Below the pieces are notes generated by a model. It was not told where the DNA came from. It saw only the letters and a program-made list of their open reading frames with translations, and did no database searches. From Actinomycetota bacterium (GTDB lineage Bacteria > Actinomycetota > AC-67): a DNA stretch of 7,145 nt. Location of the stretch: NCBI GenBank assembly GCA_005883175.1, contig VAYV01000044.1, forward strand, positions 1-7,145, in the 5' to 3' direction. The position numbers were made by a program, and so were the translations under genes. This document shows, piece after piece, positions 1-4,284 of the stretch (positions are counted from its first letter, which is position 1; every line of letters starts with the position of its first letter).

Positions 1-22
1 GTCCCACCCTGACAGCTTAAAT

Positions 23-94
23 CTCGGGCTGGTGCAACCGGAAGCACAGCACGCTCTGAACGTGCGGATCGGGGTTCGAATCCTTGGCCCGAGG
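23..94 (+). tRNA. tRNA-Gln (anticodon CTG)
   Basis: A complete cloverleaf can be drawn. The acceptor stem is 7 perfect pairs (23-29 with 87-93). The D-arm has a 4-bp stem (32-35/44-47) and an 8-nt loop with A14, G18-G19 and A21. The anticodon stem is 5 perfect pairs (49-53/61-65) around loop CTCTGAA, giving anticodon CTG at 56-58. The T-arm (70-74/82-86) has loop TTCGAAT and two G-U pairs. U8 is present and the discriminator is G94, as expected for Gln. CCA is not encoded. One oddity is the C1-G72 first pair, whereas Gln tRNAs usually have a weak U1-A72 pair that GlnRS or the amidotransferase route recognises, so charging with Gln is uncertain. It is the first recognisable member of a tandem array; the next tRNA begins 5 nt later. 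It would read CAG codons, the favoured Gln codon in a GC-rich host. Confidence 0.88.
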
Positions 95-99
95 CCCGA

Positions 100-171
100 T
101 GCGGGTGGCAGGGCATGGTGCCCGGCCGGTCTCATAATCCGGCGATGCGGGTTCGATCCCCGCACCCGCGA
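100..171 (+). tRNA. tRNA-Met (anticodon CAT), degenerate
   Basis: The spacing is canonical for 72 nt. The acceptor stem (100-106/164-170) has six Watson-Crick pairs plus a terminal U1-G72 wobble. The D-arm is 109-112/121-124 with one A-C mismatch and an 8-nt loop containing GG at 117-118. The anticodon stem (126-130/138-142) has a U-U mismatch at 31-39 and loop CTCATAA, giving anticodon CAT at 133-135. The T-arm is perfect (147-151/159-163) with loop TTCGATC. The discriminator is A171 and CCA is not encoded. Conserved U8 is G, A14 is G and A21 is G, so the usual U8-A14 contact cannot form. The weak 1-72 pair recalls an initiator, but the three G-C pairs that mark initiator anticodon stems are absent. 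It could be an elongator Met or a CAT tRNA modified to read AUA; sequence alone does not decide. Confidence 0.78.
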
Positions 172-179
172 CGACGTCT

Positions 180-251
180 CGCCAGATAGCTCACGCAGAC
201 GAGCGCCCGGTTGAAACCCGGGAGACGGAGGTGCGATCCCTTCTCTGGCGG
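180..251 (+). tRNA. tRNA-Phe (anticodon GAA), altered elbow
   Basis: The acceptor stem is perfect (180-186/244-250), as are the D-stem GCTC/GAGC (189-192/201-204) and the 5-bp anticodon stem (206-210/218-222). Loop TTGAAAC gives anticodon GAA at 213-215. The T-stem is 227-231/239-243 with one G-U pair. U8 and A9 are present. The D-loop (193-200) has A at position 18 and C at 21, and the T-loop reads TGCGATC, so position 55 is G instead of U. Both partners of the near-universal G18-pseudouridine55 contact are therefore changed, while G19-C56 is kept. The discriminator is G, not the A usual for Phe, and CCA is absent. The stems are intact, so the gene looks maintained but divergent. It would read UUC and UUU. 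Confidence 0.8.
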
Positions 252-258
252 CGAACCT

Positions 259-340
259 GCCCCGGTGGCGGAATCGGAAGACGCGCCGGTCTCAGAAACC
301 GGTGCCGCAAGGCGTGGGGGTTCGACTCCCTCTCGGGGCA
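259..340 (+). tRNA. tRNA-Leu (anticodon CAG)
   Basis: This class II tRNA is very close to the ordinary bacterial Leu type. The acceptor is 259-265/333-339 with one G-U pair, and the discriminator is A340. The D-arm keeps the GAATCGGAAGAC pattern typical of Leu. The anticodon stem is perfect (286-290/298-302) with loop CTCAGAA, giving anticodon CAG at 293-295. The long variable arm (303-315) folds as GCC/GGC around a CAA-type loop. The T-arm (316-320/328-332) has loop TTCGACT. CCA is not encoded; CAC follows. It reads CUG, the main Leu codon in GC-rich genomes. It is the best-preserved gene of the array and the most likely to be functional. Confidence 0.92.
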
Positions 341-344
341 CACG

Positions 345-416
345 GCCGCGATAGCTCATCGGGAAGAGCAGTCGTCTCGTAAACGGCAGGAGCAGGTTCG
401 AGTCCTGCACGCGGCT
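345..416 (+). tRNA. tRNA-Thr (anticodon CGT)
   Basis: The acceptor stem (345-351/409-415) has six pairs and an A-A mismatch at 7-66. U8 and A9 are present. The D-stem is GCTC/GAGC (354-357/366-369) with an 8-nt loop containing GGG and A21. The anticodon stem (371-375/383-387) has one U-G pair and loop CTCGTAA, giving anticodon CGT at 378-380. The T-stem is perfect (392-396/404-408) with loop TTCGAGT. The discriminator is T416 and CCA is absent. It would read ACG. It starts only 4 nt after the Leu gene, which implies co-transcription and processing from a common precursor. Confidence 0.85.
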
Positions 417-442
417 CGACGGGAGCACCCAGCAGCGGCGTC

Positions 443-518
443 GACATCGTCGATGCAGCTTTGCCCATCGGTCCGTCTCAATCGGTTGGCGACCGGGGTT
501 CGACTCCCCACCGCGCGC
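443..518 (+). pseudogene. tRNA-like remnant with intact T-arm
   Basis: A T-arm is clear: stem 494-498/506-510 (four G-C pairs and one C-A mismatch) with loop TTCGACT. Upstream lie a D-arm-like hairpin (451-455/466-470, loop 10 nt without GG) and a weak anticodon-like hairpin (471-475/483-487, loop TCTCAAT). If these are the right arms, position 33 is C and the anticodon would be TCA, but no paired acceptor stem can be found, so I assign no amino acid. An alternative reading sees 475-493 as a Glu/Asp-like D-arm joined directly to the T-arm, that is, a deletion of the anticodon arm. The stretch 417-442 between the Thr gene and this element shows nothing recognisable. Boundaries are approximate. 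Confidence 0.45.
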
Positions 519-605
519 GCTCGCAAGGGTCGGCGGTCTCCCGCAGCAAGCTCGAAACCTTGCAGATCTTCGGATCTCCGCTTCGCGCTTGTGACCCTTC
601 GAGCG
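519..605 (+). tRNA. Degenerate tRNA-Ser-like cloverleaf (CGA)
   Basis: A long stem of 12 pairs with one bulged C (519-531 with 593-604) encloses three hairpins: 533-536/541-544 with loop TCTC, 546-550/559-563 with loop CTCGAAAC, and 564-568/573-577 capped by a TTCG tetraloop. The middle loop has U33 followed by CGA (553-555) and AA, as in tRNA-Ser(CGA), with one extra base on the 3' side. The TTCG-capped hairpin sits where the long variable arm of a class II tRNA would be, and G605 could be the Ser-type discriminator. The T-arm, however, is not recoverable: TTCG occurs at 582-585 but its flanks do not pair. I read it as a decayed or diverged tRNA-Ser. It could also be a tRNA-mimicking structured RNA or a processing/termination element at the end of the array. 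Confidence 0.5.
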
Positions 606-643
606 TTGCGCACCACAGTGTCGAGACAACAACGAAGAAAAGG

Positions 644-651
644 AAAGGAGG
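644..651 (+). promoter_or_regulatory. Ribosome binding site of SPFH gene
   Basis: AAAGGAGG lies 4 nt before the first of four consecutive ATG codons (656-667). Spacing to the second ATG is 7 nt and to the third 10 nt, so the second or third ATG has the more usual distance. No promoter or terminator is evident between the array and this site. Confidence 0.75.
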
Positions 652-655
652 AGCA

Positions 656-1414
656 ATGATGATGATGCGTTCGCAGCTGTTCTTCGACCCCCGGAGCGGT
701 GTTCGTCGCGGTCCGTTCCTGAAGGTCGTGATCTTCGAGTTCCAGCGAGGCATGCTGTACCGGGAGGGTCGATTCATTCGCGTGCTCGAGCCGGGCCGCT
801 ATTTGCTACGCGCGCGCGACACACTGGTCCGGCCGGTCGACATCCGGCCTGCCTTCGTGACGATCCCGGGTCAGGAGGTCCTGTCTTCGCACGGCGTGAC
901 CTTGAAGGTCAGCATCGTCGCCCAGTACGAGGTGGCCGACCTCGACGTCGCATTTAACAAGACGCAGGACGCGATGTCCGCCCTGTACCTGACGCTGCAG
1001 ATGGCGCTTCGGGACATCGTTGGCGGCGCGAAGATCGACGAGCTCCTTGAGAACCGTTCGCGGTTCGCGGAGGGTCTCGTTCAGGCCGCAACCGAGCCGA
1101 TCGCAGCACTCGGCCTGCGGCTGCTGGCCGCCGACATCAAGGACATCATGTTCCCCGGCGAGCTGAAGAAGATCTTCGCGCAGGTGGTTCAGGCGAAGCA
1201 GGAGGGTCTGGCCGCGCTCGAGAAGGCGCGCGGTGAGACGGCAGCCCTGCGCAACCTGGCGAACGCCGCGCGCGCGGTGAACGACAACCCAGCACTGCTG
1301 CAGCTGCGGATGCTGCAGGCGATCGGCGGCGCACCGGGTAGCACGCTGGTCGTGGGCTTGCCCGGCGTTATTCCGGTCGCGCCGAAGCCGGAGCAGTCCA
1401 GCAACGCGGAGTAG
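656..1414 (+). CDS. SPFH/band-7 (slipin-like) protein
   Basis: The 252-residue product matches the SPFH (stomatin/prohibitin/flotillin/HflKC) pattern. Residues about 20-70 carry the strand-rich start (VVIFEFQRG, then LEPGRYLL and a DIRP segment). Residues 70-100 hold the 'GQEVLSSHGVTLKVSIVAQYEV' type core. Residues 105-165 include LYLTLQMALRDIVG, ELLENR and GLRLLAADIKDI, which are typical of slipins. An Ala/Glu/Lys-rich helical, probably coiled-coil stretch follows (about 170-225), then a short Pro-rich tail. Unlike classical slipins there is no N-terminal transmembrane segment, so it is either cytosolic or peripherally membrane-bound; family members oligomerise into scaffolds. The frame is open further upstream through tRNA sequence, but the ribosome binding site and (ATG)4 place the start at 656 or one of the next Met codons. 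It directly follows the tRNA array and is closed by a strong hairpin. Its specific function is not known. Confidence 0.88.
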   Translation: MMMMRSQLFFDPRSGVRRGPFLKVVIFEFQRGMLYREGRFIRVLEPGRYLLRARDTLVRPVDIRPAFVTIPGQEVLSSHGVTLKVSIVAQYEVADLDVAFNKTQDAMSALYLTLQMALRDIVGGAKIDELLENRSRFAEGLVQAATEPIAALGLRLLAADIKDIMFPGELKKIFAQVVQAKQEGLAALEKARGETAALRNLANAARAVNDNPALLQLRMLQAIGGAPGSTLVVGLPGVIPVAPKPEQSSNAE

Positions 1415-1416
1415 GT

Positions 1417-1452
1417 CGGGGCGGATCCGATGTACAGGTCGGATCCGCCCCG
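1417..1452 (+). terminator. Hairpin terminator without U-tract
   Basis: A perfect 14-bp inverted repeat (1417-1430 with 1439-1452, extendable by one U-G pair) with an 8-nt loop starts 2 nt after the SPFH stop codon. No T-run follows. Such strong stems lacking a U-tract are commonly taken as terminators or mRNA 3' ends in actinobacteria; the function here is inferred from its position. Confidence 0.75.
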
Positions 1453-1489
1453 GTCACTCGTGTAGCTGACAGCGCACGCTCAGGTTCTC

Positions 1490-1507
1490 GCGAAGGAAAC
1501 TCTTCGC
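1490..1507. promoter_or_regulatory. Inverted repeat upstream of PQQ gene
   Basis: GCGAAG (1490-1495) and CTTCGC (1502-1507) form a 6-bp inverted repeat with a 6-nt centre. It ends where the -35 region would lie for the TATAAA at 1530. It could be an operator for a repressor or just a chance hairpin. Nothing else is recognised between 1453 and 1529. Confidence 0.3.
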
Positions 1508-1529
1508 AGCATCATCGGGTCTCGGCGAC

Positions 1530-1535
1530 TATAAA
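1530..1535 (+). promoter_or_regulatory. Candidate -10 box, leaderless transcript
   Basis: TATAAA stands out in GC-rich surroundings and ends 6 nt before the GTG start codon at 1542. Transcription starting about 7 nt after a -10 box would begin at or next to that GTG, so the mRNA would be leaderless. This agrees with the absence of a Shine-Dalgarno sequence before the start. No good -35 element is visible 17 nt upstream. Confidence 0.4.
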
Positions 1536-1541
1536 GATGCC

Positions 1542-2723
1542 GTGCATCGACGACCGTTCGCCGGCCCCACCCTCGTCCTCTGCTTATGCCTCATCGCGTG
1601 TTCGTCGGGCACGCGGAAACCGGCGGCGACACCGTCTTCCTCTTCTCCAACCTCCGGCCCGACGGTATCTTCCTCGTCTTCAACTCCAAGGCCGGCACAG
1701 ACGAGCTCGAGATCTCCAGCTGCGTCGTGCAGCGTCGGGCAACAATCCGCGCCGCGCGGAACGATCAACGCCAACTTCGCGACGGCGCTCGCGTTCGCAC
1801 CCGACGGCCGTCTGTTCTGGACCGAGCGGTCGGGGACCGTGCGCGTCTGGCAGGGTGGCCGGTCGCGCGTGTTTGCGCGCGTGTCCACCGTCACGACCCA
1901 ACCCGGCGGCTCGTACAGCGAGCGAGGGCTGCTCGGACTTGCGATCAGTCCCACGTTCCCACGGGACCGCCACGTATACGCGTTCTTCTCGGGATCGGAC
2001 TACGCGCACCAGTACGTGATCCGCTGGACGGATTGTGCCGGCAAGGGAACGAATCCGAAGATCATCATCACGCTGCCGGCCGGAGGGGACTGCTGTCACA
2101 AAGGCGGGAGGATCGCGTTCGGGCCGGACGGCATGCTCTACGTGTCTCTGGGGGACGAGCACATCGCGAGCACCGCGCAGAACAAGGGCGACGTGCGCGG
2201 GAAGCTGCTGCGGTTCACGCCGAGCGGACGGCCGGCGCCGGGCAACCCGTTCGGCAACGCCGTGTACGCTTACGGGTTCCGGAACCCATTCGGTCTCGCG
2301 ATCTCATCCTCGGGACGGATCGCGATCACCAGCAACGGACCGACCGGCGACGCCGGCAGCCCGAGCACCGGGTACGACACGGTCGTCGACGGCGTCGTGC
2401 GCGGCGGCGGGTACCAGTGGCCGAACTGCTACGGGTACAGCCATCCGCTCGGAGGCCACACGTCGTGCGGCGCCGGCCAGCACGGTCCGACCTGGAGCAG
2501 CGAGACGAGCACGGTCGTTCCGACCGGCGCGTGGTACGTCGATTCCTCAGGCCCGAGCGGCTATGCAGGACACCTGGTGCTCTGCACGTACGCGCGCGGC
2601 ATGCTCATCCTGTGGGGCGGGTCGGTCCGGAACGGTCCCTCACGATGCCGGCTGGCCGTCACGCAAGCGCCGAACCACGTCGTGTACTACTCGGACGCGT
2701 CACACATCTACCGGCTGGCTTAG
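1542..2723 (+). CDS. PQQ-dependent sugar dehydrogenase-like lipoprotein
   Basis: The 393-residue product resembles the soluble glucose/sorbosone dehydrogenase (GSDH, YliI/Asd-like) beta-propeller family, which oxidises aldose sugars or related substrates with pyrroloquinoline quinone. Residues 10-20 form a hydrophobic signal ending in lipobox LIAC (Cys20), so it is probably a membrane-anchored extracytoplasmic lipoprotein. A Ser/Thr/Pro linker (about 21-62) precedes the propeller. Family motifs include LAFAPDGRLFWTER (83-96), SERGLLGLAI (126-135), HKGGRIAFGPDGMLYVSLGD (186-205), GDVRGKLLRF (216-225) and VYAYGFRNPFGLA (241-253). His186 is in the place of the catalytic base. It is preceded by a vicinal Cys184-Cys185 pair; eight further-spaced Cys in the exported part suggest disulfides. 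The GTG start is chosen because it gives the full signal peptide; the ATG at 1537 is in another frame. No PQQ synthesis gene is visible. Substrate is unknown. Confidence 0.88.
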   Translation: MHRRPFAGPTLVLCLCLIACSSGTRKPAATPSSSSPTSGPTVSSSSSTPRPAQTSSRSPAASCSVGQQSAPRGTINANFATALAFAPDGRLFWTERSGTVRVWQGGRSRVFARVSTVTTQPGGSYSERGLLGLAISPTFPRDRHVYAFFSGSDYAHQYVIRWTDCAGKGTNPKIIITLPAGGDCCHKGGRIAFGPDGMLYVSLGDEHIASTAQNKGDVRGKLLRFTPSGRPAPGNPFGNAVYAYGFRNPFGLAISSSGRIAITSNGPTGDAGSPSTGYDTVVDGVVRGGGYQWPNCYGYSHPLGGHTSCGAGQHGPTWSSETSTVVPTGAWYVDSSGPSGYAGHLVLCTYARGMLILWGGSVRNGPSRCRLAVTQAPNHVVYYSDASHIYRLA

Positions 2724-3988
2724 AAGCGTCTCTTCGAGCGGCGGCCGAGCAAGCTGTTCCGTCCGCGGCCTCCGCGGTAGATCACGCGCGGCGGGTGGAT
2801 CTTCATGCCGGCGTCGGTCAGCTCGGTGTGCAGCTGGAGCGCTTGCGCGATCCGGCTTACGTCCCCTCTCTGGTCGGGGAGCACGAGCGTGATGCCGGTG
2901 CCGCCACGGCCTGCGCGCGCCGTCCGGCCGACGCGATGGACGTACGCCTTCGCGTCCTCGGGCGGGTCGTAGTTCACGACGTGCGTGATGTGCTCCAGGT
3001 CGAGCCCGCGCGCCGCAACGTCGGTCGCGACAAGCACGTCGCGCGCGCCCGACTCGAACCGGGCGAGCGCGCGCTCGCGCGCAGGCTGGCTCATGTCGCC
3101 GTGCAATGCTTGCGCCTGGAACCCATGTGTCTTCAGCGTGTCCGCGAGGCGATCGGCGCCGCGCTTGGTGCGGACGAAGATCAAGGTCAGCCCGCGCTCG
3201 GCGGCAAGCTCGCGCACGAGGACGTTGATCTTCTCTCCCGGGTCCACCGGGATGAACTTGTGATCGGCTTCGCGGACGAGCGGCCGGTCGTCCACGATCT
3301 CGTGGCGCACCGGGTCGACCGTGAAGCGCTGCGCGAGATGACCAACTTCGCCGTCGAGCGTCGCGGAGAACATCATCGTCTGACGTTCCGGCGGAAGCAT
3401 CGCGAGGATCTTGCTCACGTCGGGCAGGAACCCCATGTCGAGCATCCTGTCGGCCTCGTCGAGCACCGAGATGCGCACGCGGTCGAGCTTCACGAGCCTG
3501 CGGTTAACGAGGTCGATCAGCCGGCCGGGCGTCGCAACGATGACGTCTGCCTTCGCGGCGCGCTTGCCTTGATCCTGAAGCCCAACGCCGCCGTACACGG
3601 TGGCAACCTTCATGCCCTTCGGGTCGATGATGCCGCGGAACTCGTCGGCGACCTGCGTTGCGAGCTCGCGTGTCGGAACGAGGATGAGCGCGGTGGGACT
3701 CTTCTGGTCGTGCTCGAGCCGCTCGACGATGGGGACGGCGAACGCGAGCGTCTTGCCGGATCCGGTGCGCGACTTGGCGAGCACGTCGCGTCCGGCGATC
3801 GCGTCGGCAAGGACTAAGGCTTGGATCTCGAACGTGCCGTCGATGTTGCGCATCGACAATGCGTCGACGACGGCTTTGGAGACCCCGAAGTTGGCGAAGC
3901 TCGGCGCGGGGACTGCGACGGGGACTTCTGTTTCAACGGGTTCTTCGTCCACGTCGTCCTCGGCGCGCGCGGGTGTACCTGATGTCAT
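2720..3988 (-). CDS. DEAD-box ATP-dependent RNA helicase
   Basis: This 422-residue enzyme has all the motifs of the superfamily 2 DEAD-box family, which unwinds short RNA duplexes with ATP during ribosome assembly, mRNA decay or cold adaptation. Visible are the upstream Phe and Q motif (FANFG 31-35, EIQ 54-56), motif I AKSRTGSGKT (71-80), Ia PTRELA (105-110), Ib TPGR (153-156), II DEAD (177-180), III SAT (208-210), IV LIFVRT (269-274), V ATDVAARGLD (321-330) and VI HRVGRTARAG (351-360). An acidic, Pro/Val-rich N-terminus precedes the core, and a short basic tail (about 405-422, RGGRGR and RRSKRRF) probably binds RNA. It resembles compact RhlE/CshA-type helicases; I do not assign a symbol. The frame is open to 4102, but the strong AAGGAGG fixes the start at 3988. 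It converges on the PQQ gene with overlapping stops. Confidence 0.95.
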   Translation of the reverse strand: MTSGTPARAEDDVDEEPVETEVPVAVPAPSFANFGVSKAVVDALSMRNIDGTFEIQALVLADAIAGRDVLAKSRTGSGKTLAFAVPIVERLEHDQKSPTALILVPTRELATQVADEFRGIIDPKGMKVATVYGGVGLQDQGKRAAKADVIVATPGRLIDLVNRRLVKLDRVRISVLDEADRMLDMGFLPDVSKILAMLPPERQTMMFSATLDGEVGHLAQRFTVDPVRHEIVDDRPLVREADHKFIPVDPGEKINVLVRELAAERGLTLIFVRTKRGADRLADTLKTHGFQAQALHGDMSQPARERALARFESGARDVLVATDVAARGLDLEHITHVVNYDPPEDAKAYVHRVGRTARAGRGGTGITLVLPDQRGDVSRIAQALQLHTELTDAGMKIHPPRVIYRGGRGRNSLLGRRSKRRF

Positions 3989-3996
3989 GCGGTGTT

Positions 3997-4003
3997 CCTC
4001 CTT
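3997..4003 (-). promoter_or_regulatory. Ribosome binding site of helicase gene
   Basis: On the - strand AAGGAGG lies 8 nt before the ATG at 3988-3986, an ideal spacing. It decides the start against the in-frame upstream ATG at 4102, whose extra 38 residues would be encoded by the structured leader. Confidence 0.85.
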
Positions 4004-4028
4004 GGCGCAGCAAAAACTGCGTCGGTGA

Positions 4029-4075
4029 GTCCGAAAGTCGGACACTCGGAAAGGTCCCAAACCCGAGTCGTCCGA
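4029..4075 (-). promoter_or_regulatory. Structured leader of helicase mRNA
   Basis: On the + strand GTCCGA occurs at 4029-4034 and again at 4070-4075 (both within the direct repeat GTCCGAAAG), and TCGGAC lies between them at 4038-4043. TCGGAC can pair with either copy, giving two mutually exclusive stems. A third hairpin joins ACTCGG (4044-4049) with CCGAGT (4063-4068). The block ends 26 nt upstream of the helicase ribosome binding site in transcript order. RNA helicases often autoregulate through their leaders, so a conformational switch is plausible, but this is inference. Confidence 0.4.
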
Positions 4076-4174
4076 AAGGAGGAGCCGGAAGCGAAACCTC
4101 ACGGGACGGCGGTGCCATCCGTGAACACAGCATAGCAGCAGGTAGAGGTGCGTATCAGACCCTCGGAAAGCTGG

Positions 4175-4201
4175 AGAACACGCTGGTCACACGCCTGTAA
4201 C
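4175..4201. promoter_or_regulatory. Candidate GlnR-type nitrogen-control box
   Basis: Three pentamers stand at exact 11-nt periodicity: AGAAC (4175-4179), GTCAC (4186-4190) and GTAAC (4197-4201), each separated by 6 nt. The last two fit the described actinobacterial GlnR a-site/b-site pattern (gTnAC, 6 nt, GnAAC) perfectly; the first fits a b-site at four of five positions. It lies about 85 nt before glutamate synthase, a classic nitrogen-regulated gene, and between divergent genes. The match is by eye; no GlnR gene is in view. Confidence 0.5.
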
Positions 4202-4212
4202 ACTGGTACCAT
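4184..4212 (+). promoter_or_regulatory. Candidate gltB promoter
   Basis: TGGTCA (4184-4189) and TACCAT (4207-4212) each match four of six bases of the sigma-70 consensus and are 17 nt apart, predicting transcription from about 4219. The -35 element overlaps the GlnR-like box, so a bound regulator would affect polymerase directly. The match is weak, as is common in GC-rich genomes. Confidence 0.3.
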
Positions 4213-4230
4213 CGCTCGACGACGAGCAAC

Positions 4231-4262
4231 GGCGCTCCGAACTGGGGCGCCTTTTCTATTTT
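4231..4262 (+). terminator. Intrinsic terminator in gltB leader
   Basis: An 8-bp stem with one U-G pair (4231-4238 with 4244-4251), a 5-nt loop and the T-rich run TTTTCTATTTT form a textbook intrinsic terminator pointing rightward. No + strand gene ends here, since the flanking genes diverge. It therefore sits in the leader of gltB, 23 nt before the start codon, and suggests transcription attenuation. Just upstream, GCTCG (4214-4218) and CGAGC (4223-4227) form a competing hairpin, and GAGC (4224-4227) could instead pair with GCTC (4234-4237) inside the terminator's left arm. Confidence 0.65.
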
Positions 4263-4284
4263 CCCCAGGAAGAAGAGGCCTTTG

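Noticed and set aside
443..518. Selenocysteine tRNA because of a possible TCA anticodon
   Set aside because: The long acceptor and large variable arm of selC are missing, U33 is absent and no acceptor pairing is found.
461..655. N-terminal extension of the SPFH gene
   Set aside because: It would be encoded by tRNA-like elements, whereas a strong ribosome binding site and ATG cluster lie at 644-667.
132..659. Open frames on both strands inside the tRNA array
   Set aside because: They are built from tRNA sequence; repeated T-arm sequences produce the apparent peptides.
1586..3817. 743-codon open frame on the + strand across the PQQ and helicase genes
   Set aside because: It is an Arg-rich frame made of the wrong phase of one gene and the antisense of another; no domain is recognisable and the true frames carry full family motifs.
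4029..4078. CRISPR-like repeat from the GTCCGAAAG pair
   Set aside because: There are only two short copies, with no regular array or cas genes; better explained as leader RNA structure.
3989..4102. 38-residue N-terminal extension of the helicase
   Set aside because: It overlaps the structured leader and ribosome binding site; the start at 3988 has ideal spacing.
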